NCBI GenBank assembly: GCA_013286075.1
Contig: JABDGJ010000023.1
Location: 1 to 14,668 of the forward strand
DNA length: 14,668 nt
Direction of reading: 5' to 3'
Source of the DNA: Chlamydiota bacterium
Lineage (GTDB): Bacteria > Chlamydiota > Chlamydiia > Chlamydiales > Parachlamydiaceae
The notes under the pieces are model-generated. The model was not told where the DNA came from and searched no databases. It was given only the letters and a program-made list of their open reading frames with translations. The first letter of the stretch is position 1. The number at the start of each line of letters is the position of its first letter. This document shows positions 1-7,237 of the stretch, piece by piece. The translations under genes were made by a program, and so were the position numbers.

Positions 1-1560
1 ATGAGATTAAACGCCTTTGAACCCATTCAGCTCGAAGAAAATCAGGAAGAAGACATACGTGCAAATACGGATCGGATCTATGCCGATTTGATACAGCTTC
101 ACTCACAAGAATTGCCAAATATTGGAGGTTTGCTCAGCCATTTAAGGCCATACCAAGAAATCGGAGTACAATGGCTCTGGTTTTTGTATCAAGAAGGTCT
201 ATCGGCTTTGTTATGCGATGACATGGGCCTTGGAAAAACACACCAAGCAATGGGATTGCTCGCGAGTGTAAGTAATCTGTATAAGGCACATGCAGAAGGA
301 GTCCAAAAGCATTTTTTGGTCGTATGTCCCACTTCCGTTATTTATCATTGGCAAGAGAAATTACAACAATTTCTCCCAGCTTTGCGAGTATGTCCTTTTT
401 ATGGTGCAAAAAGAACATTGGAAGATTTTTATCAAAAATACGATATTTTGCTCACATCATACGGAGTTCTCCGAAATGAGAAAGAAATACTTAAAGACAT
501 TACATTTGAAGTGGCTGTTTTTGATGAGATTCAAATCGCAAAAAATCAATCGAGTCGGGTCTACAATGCGTTGCTTGAACTCCATTCTCAAATGAAAGTA
601 GGTTTGACGGGAACTCCTATTGAGAATCATTTGCGAGAATTAAAATCACTATTTGATATTATTCTTCCCTCTTATATGCCTTCAGAATCAGAGTATCGAG
701 TCTTTTTTATGAAGCCAATTGAGAAGGAACATAGCATAGACAGAAAAATTTCCTTGAATCGTTTGATTCGGCCATTTGTCTTGCGAAGAAGAAAAGAAGA
801 TGTTCTTAAAGAATTGCCAGAGAAAATAGAAGAGGTAGCTTATTGCGATTTGTTATCTTATCAACAACAATTATATAAAGAAGTGCTTTTGCAAAGAAGA
901 GACCATTTTGTGGAAGGGTTGCAGAATAAAGAGACAGCAGTTCCTTATCTTCATATTTTTGCTCTCCTTTCACACCTAAAACAAATTTGCGATCACCCAG
1001 CTGTATATTTAAATAAAGTGGAAAACTATAAAGATTATCCATCAGGAAAATGGGAACTTTTTCTAGAAATTTTACGCGAAGCCAGAGAAAGCGAGCAAAA
1101 AGTGGTCGTTTTTTCTCAATATTTGGCAATGTTGGATATCATTGAAAGTTATTTACGAGAAGAAAAAATAGGATTTGCTTCCTTGCGAGGATCGACTAGA
1201 AACCGAAAAGAACAACTGCAATTTTTTAACAACGATCCAGAGTGCGAAGTCTTTGTTGGATCCTTACAAGCCGCGGGACTTGGTATTGATTTGACCGCTG
1301 GATCTGTTGTCATTCATTACGATCGGTGGTGGAATGCTGCCAGAGAAGACCAAGGAACGAGTCGCGTTCATCGAATGGGGCAAATGCGTGGAGTACAAGT
1401 ATTCAAATTAGTTACAAAGAATACATTCGAAGAAAAAATCGATGAAATGATCACACGTAAAGAAAAACTATTGAAAGACATTGTCGGCTTCGATGATGAA
1501 CATGTGCTCAAGACGTTTTCCCGACATGAACTCCTTGAACTCCTTTCCGCTTTTGGCTAA
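1..1560 (+). CDS. SNF2/SWI2-family DNA-dependent ATPase, helicase core (probably 5'-truncated)
   Basis: SNF2 ATPases use ATP hydrolysis to translocate on DNA and remodel protein-DNA or RNA polymerase-DNA complexes; the bacterial target here is unknown. The 519 visible residues hold both RecA-like lobes: motif I DDMGLGKT (73-80), TSYG (152-155), motif II DEIQ (175-178), motif III GLTGTP (201-206), LRRRKEDV (261-268), the QICDHP block (328-333), VFSQY (370-374), GLGIDLT (426-432) and motif VI around SRVHRMGQ (454-461). Lobe 1 starts only about 45 residues in. Bacterial and chlamydial SNF2 proteins usually carry several hundred more N-terminal residues, and the window begins exactly on this ATG, so the real start is probably outside it. 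Motif II reads DEIQ where DEAQ or DEGH is usual; the catalytic D and E are kept. The C-terminus looks natural, ending in TAA just before the inverted-repeat element. Confidence 0.93.
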   Translation: MRLNAFEPIQLEENQEEDIRANTDRIYADLIQLHSQELPNIGGLLSHLRPYQEIGVQWLWFLYQEGLSALLCDDMGLGKTHQAMGLLASVSNLYKAHAEGVQKHFLVVCPTSVIYHWQEKLQQFLPALRVCPFYGAKRTLEDFYQKYDILLTSYGVLRNEKEILKDITFEVAVFDEIQIAKNQSSRVYNALLELHSQMKVGLTGTPIENHLRELKSLFDIILPSYMPSESEYRVFFMKPIEKEHSIDRKISLNRLIRPFVLRRRKEDVLKELPEKIEEVAYCDLLSYQQQLYKEVLLQRRDHFVEGLQNKETAVPYLHIFALLSHLKQICDHPAVYLNKVENYKDYPSGKWELFLEILREARESEQKVVVFSQYLAMLDIIESYLREEKIGFASLRGSTRNRKEQLQFFNNDPECEVFVGSLQAAGLGIDLTAGSVVIHYDRWWNAAREDQGTSRVHRMGQMRGVQVFKLVTKNTFEEKIDEMITRKEKLLKDIVGFDDEHVLKTFSRHELLELLSAFG

Positions 1561-1575
1561 ATATCCTCCATTCGT

Positions 1576-1637
1576 TGATAAGACCTCTTGCATAACCTCT
1601 TCTCGTGCCCGCGTGCGTCCCGGTGCCCCTGCCCGAA
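1576..1637 (+). repeat. Left arm of the long inverted repeat
   Basis: This arm is complementary to 1882-1935. It starts about 15 bp after the SNF2 stop codon and contains an extra 8 bases (1622-1629) missing from the right arm. In RNA read through from the SNF2 gene the two arms could fold into a stem of roughly 50 base pairs. Confidence 0.85.
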
Positions 1638-1679
1638 AAAATTAACTTTCTGATGATTTATATTTTTAGTAGAGTATAA

Positions 1680-1880
1680 CACTTATTCAAAGGTGCTGGT
1701 GAATATGCTGTAGAAGAAAAAGTTCGCTTTTACCGTATGGCTAAAAGATTTGCTACTGAATGTGCAGGGATGTTAGATGTATGCCAACGATTGCAGTTGG
1801 TAGATGAGCAATACCAAAGCAAAGGTCGGGAATTGCTTATACGTATTGTGTTCATGTTAATTAAAATGGCTCGTAGGTAA
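1680..1880 (+). pseudogene. Four-helix-bundle (S23 / 23S rRNA IVS) protein, C-terminal remnant
   Basis: Frame CAC(1680)...TAA(1878-1880) encodes about 66 residues beginning HLFKGAGEYAVEEKVRFY and ending LIRIVFMLIKMARR. The blocks KGAGEY, EEKVRFYRMAK, ATECAGMLDVC and GRELLIRIVFML match, from memory, the second half of the four-helix-bundle family (S23, encoded in 23S rRNA intervening sequences and also found free in many genomes; function unclear). A TAA at 1677-1679 closes the frame upstream. No start codon or ribosome binding site precedes the conserved part, and helix 1 plus part of helix 2 (roughly 50-55 residues) are missing. The reading frame is otherwise intact to a stop two bases before the right arm, which suggests a fairly recent deletion of the 5' half. 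The ORF is absent from the supplied list because it is short and lacks a start. Confidence 0.72.
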
Positions 1881-1881
1881 G

Positions 1882-1935
1882 TTCGGGCAGGGATGCACGC
1901 GGGCACGAGAAGAGGTTATGCAAGAGTTCTAATCA
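1882..1935 (-). repeat. Right arm of the long inverted repeat
   Basis: This arm is complementary to 1576-1637. It ends 25 bp before the ATG of the BTB/LRR gene and about 15 bp before that gene's Shine-Dalgarno sequence, so that gene's promoter must lie in or beyond the element, or its 5' leader contains this arm. Confidence 0.85.
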
Positions 1936-1949
1936 TAAAAATCTGCAAT

Positions 1950-1954
1950 AGGAA
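1950..1954 (+). promoter_or_regulatory. Ribosome binding site deciding the BTB/LRR start
   Basis: AGGAA at 1950-1954 lies 6 bases before ATG 1961. An in-frame GTG at 1958 is only 3 bases from it and is less likely to be used, so ATG 1961 was chosen. Confidence 0.6.
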
Positions 1955-1960
1955 AAAGTG

Positions 1961-4900
1961 ATGCTTACTTCATTTTCATCGGACTTCTCTTTAAATCGAA
2001 CCCCAGAGTCAGAAAATATGAGGGAGAAAAAAAGAGAAAAAAGAAGAAGAGTGAGTTCATCTAAGGATATAGACAGTAGTGATATAAGGATTGACATTTC
2101 CCCTATTTCACCACCATCCACTCCTCAAGAATTAGTATCACTGATCAAAAAAGCGGAAATAGAAAGTGACCCGCGCATCATTCACATCTATGATCAAGCA
2201 TTGGCACAGTCTTGTAAAAACAAGACAAAATTATGGCATAAACTTTTTTCGTTGGAACTCGGATTTCGGATTCTCCGTTTAGATTTTCCTGAGACAATCA
2301 ACACTCTTCTCAAAAGACAATCAGAAGCGGGATTAGAAAATCTTTCTCTACCGTTACGAACAATCAAAGATGATCGAGAAGGGCCTTTAAGTAGAATGAT
2401 CAATGACGTATTGACGCAGAATCGGCTCAACGCAATGATTCAAAACTGCCTTAATAACCAAAGCAAATCAAAAGAATTAATAGAAGTGCAGAAGCAGGCA
2501 GAATTTTTTTATGAACGATTGAGCGAGCAACTCCGTGTTGATGAGGAAGATCATTCTGTTTTATTATCTATTCTTCCAAAAAAGCAATTTCTTTTTCTTC
2601 TTATCTATATTTCGAAACAATTGGATACCGACATCATAGAATATAATGATGTAATTAAAGAAATTTTTACACATCTAATTAAACCAAAAACCCAATTACA
2701 CGAGGATTATGCGAGTGATCTGCTGTGGCTTTCATTGCATTACCCTTTGCTTTTTTCTTTATTGGCTCACGAAAACGATTTGGTCATCATTAGATGCAAA
2801 AATGGACAGCAAGACGATACGGAATTGCATGCGAGTCGATTTCTTTTAAGACAGTCTGCTTATTTTTCAGAGATTCTCTACGGGATGACCTCAGAAGAAG
2901 ACAACAATAGTATTGATATTCGTGAAACTATTTTTGATGCAAAAGCAATCCGTGCCATTCTGAAATGGATATCTCATCCTTGTTTAGCTAAATTTTCATT
3001 TGATAGCGATATCACGCTTTCGGCTTTGGAAGATCTCCTTAAGTATGGAGCTGCTTTTGGAATTACGAATTGGGAGTTATTCCTAGAAATTATTCAGCTC
3101 GAATTGTTTAGAAGAATTAGCGATGATAATTTCGTAGAGATCTTTCGGGTAAGTATTCAATTCAATCTCCAATTTCTCAGAAAACTATGCATCTCTTATA
3201 TCAACAGCTATCCTCATGGCAATCTAAAAATTTACGAAAGATCGGATGGATTATACACAATTACACAAACTGAGGAAGGTGGGGATATTCCAGAACTATA
3301 TGAAGCGATCAAGCTTCTAAAAGTATCGACTGCAACGATTATTTCTTCTAAAAAGAATGAACGTTCTGGGTGTGGCAAACGATCAATCACTTCACTGACA
3401 AATTGGTCAAAAAAATTGTGGGATAAGGTGAGTGGTCTTACTGTGCGAACTGCCTGTTTTGGTTTATCCCTATTTGCTGTGGGTCGCCTTACTGTGCGAA
3501 CTGCCTGTTTTGGTTTATCAATATTTGCTGTTGAAAGCGCTGCTAGAGAATCTTGGGTAGATAAGCGCGATTATCCTTTAGCAATTGGTCTGGCTATGAT
3601 TTATCCCTCTCTTTCGAAGCTTTTTCGAAAATGTATGGATCGATGTAATATACAGAGAGATCCTTTTGCTATTACCCTTCCACAAATTGTTCCTTGGAAG
3701 ATGCAAAGAGCATGCCTGCTGGTAGAGGAAAAGGTCTATGCGTGTTCGTTTCGTTGTTTATCGAGGCGAGGGAGAAGAACTTCTGTAGTTATTCCTTTAT
3801 TACAGGCTCAATCATTATTGCATTCTTTACCATCTAACCTCCAAAAAATCGATCTTTCCGCCGCAGAAGATCTAGAAGATCGAGATCTCCAGCAAATCGT
3901 GGTTAACTATCCCCATTTGACTGAAATTCGATTCGGATATCATCCCCATCTCTCGCTATCTGGTCTTAATCGAATAAACCAACTCCCACGTCTGAATTCT
4001 ATTAAATTTCTATTCCGTCGTGGAGAAAGGCCAGGAGCCATCAATAGGCTTGAATTAGAGGAATTATTTCAAGGAAGGCAACTTGCAGTGGAAATAGAGC
4101 TTTTTGACACAAATCTTCTCTATTTCCCCCCTACTTTTGCACGAACTCTTCCGGAGGGCGCTTCTTTACAGATAAAACTAAAACATGCCCCTCTCCCATC
4201 TTGGGCTGTTTTATTTGAAAGCTATTCTGGAACTGCACAATATCTTTCTTGGCCTGGAACCTATCAGGCTCTCGTCAATCTTTTCCCTACAACTACTCAT
4301 TTTGAAACAAATATACAAACTACTGATGCTGATTTGGAAATATTGGTTGACACTATGGGAAGATGTCAAAGTCTTCTTCTTCAAAACTGTTTTTATGTAA
4401 CCGACGAAGGATTGGAATGTTTAGTAGAACAACTGCCTCTTCTAAATCATTTATCCATTTTTTCGTCTCGGACAATTCGGATTCGGCCCGAGTTTATTCA
4501 ACATGAAAGAGGACTCGCCAAAAAAAAACCACTAGAAAAAATTGCTTTTTATGATTGTAGCAGCATCAATAACGATTCTTTATATCAACTCTCTTTATTG
4601 CCGCAATTGACATGTTGTCATTTCAAAGAGCTTCCTGCAATTACCGATACAGGTATTCAACATCTCCTGCCCTCTATGCAAGAGCTTGTAATAGAAAATT
4701 GTTTGGGTATAAGTGATCACATGATCCATACCACTTTTCCACTTACAATTTCACATATCAACAAACAGGTCGATCAAATGCAGCATTCACCGAGTCCTCC
4801 GCTCCCCTTCCCAGTAGCGCTTGGAGGCGATCTCCTACCCATGGTCTGTTTTGGAAATTTGCCCACACTTGTTTTAGCGGAAAAGAGATTTGGCTCAAAA

Positions 4901-5605
4901 TTAGCAAACGCCTTAGGGATTGATACGCAAAATCAAGTAGCGGAAGAATTGTCTTTGTCTACTCTTATGGTATTCGCACAGTTTCGTCTAGATTTTTTTT
5001 CTAGTATTCAAAATGATCTTCTCATAGGAATGATACCGCTTCAATTGCAACGGGGAGATTCATTTCTAGACCTATTTACCTATCACAAAAGGGAGTTGCG
5101 CCTCTACAATTGGTTGAGAAAAGGGTATAAAAAGTACCGAAAACAATTAGTGACTTTCTATAAAACATTCTTAGAGCTACGCTATTCTTATGCTTTCTTA
5201 CAAGAAGTGAGAGATCATGCAAAGGTTCTTCGGAAGTCATTGCACATTTCTTTGCAACACAACGGTAAATTTTTGGCAAAGGAATTAGAATCTCTTTTGC
5301 CACTCCTATTTTCATCTTATGATCGATTTCGAGAAAAATTAGAGGAATTATTTTTTAATGAAAACCCTCTATTTTCTTTTGGCCCTATCGAAGAAAGGTT
5401 AGCTGATTTTCACAAAGATAATACTCCTCGGTGGAGTGATGAGCAGAGAATCCATGCTATTTTTGGGCTTCTGCTGTTTAATCTAGAATGGCTCATCAAA
5501 ATTCTCCTGAAAGGTACACAAAAGGAAGAGCAAACTTATACAATCATCATAAGCAGCTCCGATGAAAAAGAGCATAAATATGTGTATGACAAAAAGGACA
5601 AATAA
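1961..5605 (+). CDS. BTB-domain and leucine-rich-repeat protein, candidate host-directed ubiquitin-ligase adaptor
   Basis: Large protein of 1214 residues. A basic stretch (21-30, REKKREKRRR) follows the N-terminus. A helical region precedes a BTB/POZ-like domain at about 271-345 (DLVIIRC, ELHASRFLLRQSAYFSEIL, then AIRAILKWI), followed by a helical stretch that could act as a BACK-type linker. Residues 493-526 are two near-identical 17-residue hydrophobic units, followed by another hydrophobic stretch (about 540-560). Leucine-rich repeats of the cysteine-containing AMN1 type lie between about 626 and 925, for example LLLQNCFYVTDEGLECL and ELVIENCLGISDHMI. The C-terminal 290 residues are helical and unassigned. 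BTB proteins bring substrates to Cullin-3 ligases in eukaryotes, and amoeba-associated chlamydiae are known for expanded BTB, F-box and LRR families thought to act in the host. Function here is inference. No F-box and no N-terminal signal peptide were recognised. Confidence 0.85.
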   Translation: MLTSFSSDFSLNRTPESENMREKKREKRRRVSSSKDIDSSDIRIDISPISPPSTPQELVSLIKKAEIESDPRIIHIYDQALAQSCKNKTKLWHKLFSLELGFRILRLDFPETINTLLKRQSEAGLENLSLPLRTIKDDREGPLSRMINDVLTQNRLNAMIQNCLNNQSKSKELIEVQKQAEFFYERLSEQLRVDEEDHSVLLSILPKKQFLFLLIYISKQLDTDIIEYNDVIKEIFTHLIKPKTQLHEDYASDLLWLSLHYPLLFSLLAHENDLVIIRCKNGQQDDTELHASRFLLRQSAYFSEILYGMTSEEDNNSIDIRETIFDAKAIRAILKWISHPCLAKFSFDSDITLSALEDLLKYGAAFGITNWELFLEIIQLELFRRISDDNFVEIFRVSIQFNLQFLRKLCISYINSYPHGNLKIYERSDGLYTITQTEEGGDIPELYEAIKLLKVSTATIISSKKNERSGCGKRSITSLTNWSKKLWDKVSGLTVRTACFGLSLFAVGRLTVRTACFGLSIFAVESAARESWVDKRDYPLAIGLAMIYPSLSKLFRKCMDRCNIQRDPFAITLPQIVPWKMQRACLLVEEKVYACSFRCLSRRGRRTSVVIPLLQAQSLLHSLPSNLQKIDLSAAEDLEDRDLQQIVVNYPHLTEIRFGYHPHLSLSGLNRINQLPRLNSIKFLFRRGERPGAINRLELEELFQGRQLAVEIELFDTNLLYFPPTFARTLPEGASLQIKLKHAPLPSWAVLFESYSGTAQYLSWPGTYQALVNLFPTTTHFETNIQTTDADLEILVDTMGRCQSLLLQNCFYVTDEGLECLVEQLPLLNHLSIFSSRTIRIRPEFIQHERGLAKKKPLEKIAFYDCSSINNDSLYQLSLLPQLTCCHFKELPAITDTGIQHLLPSMQELVIENCLGISDHMIHTTFPLTISHINKQVDQMQHSPSPPLPFPVALGGDLLPMVCFGNLPTLVLAEKRFGSKLANALGIDTQNQVAEELSLSTLMVFAQFRLDFFSSIQNDLLIGMIPLQLQRGDSFLDLFTYHKRELRLYNWLRKGYKKYRKQLVTFYKTFLELRYSYAFLQEVRDHAKVLRKSLHISLQHNGKFLAKELESLLPLLFSSYDRFREKLEELFFNENPLFSFGPIEERLADFHKDNTPRWSDEQRIHAIFGLLLFNLEWLIKILLKGTQKEEQTYTIIISSSDEKEHKYVYDKKDK
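3437..3538 (+). repeat. Tandem 51-bp duplication inside the BTB/LRR gene
   Basis: Units 3437-3487 and 3488-3538 match at 45 of 51 positions, including an identical run over the first 32. Being 17 codons long they stay in frame and give LTVRTACFGLSLFAVGR followed by LTVRTACFGLSIFAVES. The duplication doubles a short hydrophobic segment. Confidence 0.95.
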
Positions 5606-5623
5606 ATATCTTTAAAAGTTAGG

Positions 5624-7081
5624 TCAAATTTCGTCTTCGTTTTCAAATTCGTAGGTGGTAAAGTCTTCTTCTGTGTGTTCTTCTTCTACGTTTTCTTCTT
5701 CTGTGTGTTTTTTGCGAACCGCGAGATTTGGTGAGGTATTGGGTTTTTCTCTTTGTTTTTTTCCTTTGAGATAGAGCAAAATGGGAACCCCAATGAAACC
5801 ATAGGCTTCTCGGAATTGGTTGTAGATGTACTTTTTATAGCTTTCTTCCATGAGCTGTGGATGATTTACAAAGAGAATAAATTTTGGTGGTCGAATATCT
5901 ACTTGTGCCATGTAGTAGATTCGCAATCTTTTTCCTGTAATCATGGGAGGGTGATTTTTCTGCACTGCTTGTATGATGAACTTATTGAGTTGGTGTGTTG
6001 TGATTCTCTTTTGACTGTTTTCGTATACTTCAAGAACATGAGGAAAGATTTTTTCCACATTTCTTCCCAATTTTGCAGAGATAAATAATTTTGGACAGTG
6101 AGTAAGGAAGGGGACTTCTTTCTCAATTGCTTGTAAGCAATGTTCCATTCTGAACCCTTTGACCAAGTCCCATTTATTAAGCAAAATGACACACCCTTTT
6201 CCAGCTTCTTCGATTCGGTTCGCGATTTTTTTGTCTTGCGCTGACATTCCTTCTTGCGCGTCGAGCATAAGCAAACAAAGATCAGATCTTTCAATTGCTC
6301 GATCTGTTCGAATAGCTGCAAATTTGTCAACCACTTCGTGTTCCGCCCGTTTTCGCCGCACTCCTGCGGTGTCTATTAACGTGTAAAATTGCTCTTCATG
6401 AGTAAAGGATACATCAATGCTATCCCGAGTCGTTCCTGGAATGGGACTTACAATGCACCGCTCTTCATCTAATAAATAGTTAATAAGAGAAGATTTTCCT
6501 ACATTGGGGCGCCCGACAATCGCTACTTTGATTCCTTCTTTTTCCTCTTTTATTTCCTCTTCTTCTTCTACAACTTCTTTTGGGAAATTTTGGAAAGCAG
6601 CTTCTAACAGCTCTGCAATGTGCCATCCTTGTGTAGCAGAAACTGGGATCAGGTGGGGGATACCAAGTCGATGAAATTGGTGTACGAGAGGCATTTGTTC
6701 GTAATTATCAATCTTATTTACGGCTACGCAAATAGGCTTATTCGTTCGCAAAAGAATGGAGGCTACTTGTTCATCGAGGTGTGTGAGCCCTACTTGTCCA
6801 TCGACGACTAGGATGATTGTATCTGCTTCTTCTATTGCAATTTCTGCTTGTCTTTTGATTTCTTCGTTAAAAGGAATTTCGGAATGAGGGTTAATTCCTC
6901 CTGTATCAATGACTTCAAAAAGAAAACCAAATAATTCTGTCACTGCATAGAGGCGATCTCTTGTAACTCCTTCAGCTTCATCAGTAATCGCAATTTTTTG
7001 TTTACAAATGCGGTTGAATAAGGCAGATTTCCCTACGTTAGGTCTGCCTACAATTGCCAATTTTTTGAGGTGTTTCATCAT
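5624..7081 (-). CDS. der: Ribosome biogenesis GTPase Der (EngA)
   Basis: Der is an essential GTPase that acts in maturation of the 50S ribosomal subunit. Both tandem G domains are complete. Domain 1 has GRPNVGKS (12-19), EGVTRDR (37-43), DTGG (59-62), NKID (122-125) and SAT (148-150). Domain 2 has GRPNVGKS (190-197), GTTRD (216-220), DTAG (237-240), NKWD (302-305) and SAK (335-337). An acidic linker (about 169-182) joins them, and a KH-like domain follows to about 440. The last 45 residues are a charged, glutamate-rich tail beyond the usual end. Start is ATG 7081 or the adjacent ATG 7078; neither has a clear Shine-Dalgarno sequence. The gene is convergent with the BTB/LRR gene (18-bp gap) and divergent from the anion transporter. 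Confidence 0.97.
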   Translation of the reverse strand: MMKHLKKLAIVGRPNVGKSALFNRICKQKIAITDEAEGVTRDRLYAVTELFGFLFEVIDTGGINPHSEIPFNEEIKRQAEIAIEEADTIILVVDGQVGLTHLDEQVASILLRTNKPICVAVNKIDNYEQMPLVHQFHRLGIPHLIPVSATQGWHIAELLEAAFQNFPKEVVEEEEEIKEEKEGIKVAIVGRPNVGKSSLINYLLDEERCIVSPIPGTTRDSIDVSFTHEEQFYTLIDTAGVRRKRAEHEVVDKFAAIRTDRAIERSDLCLLMLDAQEGMSAQDKKIANRIEEAGKGCVILLNKWDLVKGFRMEHCLQAIEKEVPFLTHCPKLFISAKLGRNVEKIFPHVLEVYENSQKRITTHQLNKFIIQAVQKNHPPMITGKRLRIYYMAQVDIRPPKFILFVNHPQLMEESYKKYIYNQFREAYGFIGVPILLYLKGKKQREKPNTSPNLAVRKKHTEEENVEEEHTEEDFTTYEFENEDEI

Positions 7082-7117
7082 TTTAGTTTTTTAATTTTTT
7101 AAATAACAGAGAGACAA

Positions 7118-7145
7118 AATATACAACATTTAAATAATTATTCAA
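7118..7145 (-). promoter_or_regulatory. Predicted sigma-70-type promoter of der
   Basis: On the minus strand TTGAAT (7145-7140) and TATATT (7123-7118) are spaced by 16 bases, about 40 bases from the der start. Its -35 box overlaps that of the opposite promoter. Confidence 0.4.
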
Positions 7146-7169
7146 AGTTAATTCAAAAAGATTTATAAT
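7141..7169 (+). promoter_or_regulatory. Predicted sigma-70-type promoter of the SulP transporter
   Basis: TTCAAA (7141-7146, 4 of 6 consensus) and a perfect TATAAT (7164-7169) are separated by 17 bases. The expected transcript would start near 7176 and carry a leader of about 60 bases. Confidence 0.5.
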
Positions 7170-7237
7170 CAGCCTTGTTTGTGCAAAATTTTTTTTAACA
7201 AGTTTATTTTTTATCTGTTTATCCTTATATGTAAGTT

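Larger units (their letters stand above)
1576..1935. mobile_element. IVS-like element: long inverted-repeat arms around a truncated four-helix-bundle gene
   Basis: The left arm (about 1576-1637) and right arm (about 1882-1935) are reverse complements. The core 1585-1616 pairs perfectly with 1895-1926 over 32 bases. Outside it the pairing continues to 1576/1935 with mismatches at 1580/1931 and 1584/1927. Inside it the pairing continues to 1637/1882, with one mismatch (1617/1894) and an 8-base bulge in the left arm (1622-1629). The arms are GC-rich compared with the AT-rich surroundings, and the roughly 244-base interior holds the S23-type remnant. Intervening sequences of bacterial 23S rRNA have this layout: complementary ends forming a stem, with or without an S23 ORF inside. 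Here no rRNA surrounds it. No transposase and no clear target-site duplication are visible, so mobility is inferred. It fills almost the whole 400-bp gap between the SNF2 and BTB/LRR genes. Confidence 0.75.

Noticed and set aside
1571..1940. Target-site duplication flanking the inverted-repeat element.
   Set aside because: The flanking bases continue the inverted pairing imperfectly instead of forming a direct repeat, so no duplication could be defined.
3437..3538. Tandem repeats as the start of a CRISPR array or an insertion sequence end.
   Set aside because: There are only two units with no spacers, they keep the reading frame, and they encode matching protein segments.
5941..6330. Long minus-strand frame inside der in another phase (129 residues).
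   Set aside because: It lies wholly within the GTPase coding region, whose motifs are all intact, and its translation has no recognisable domain.
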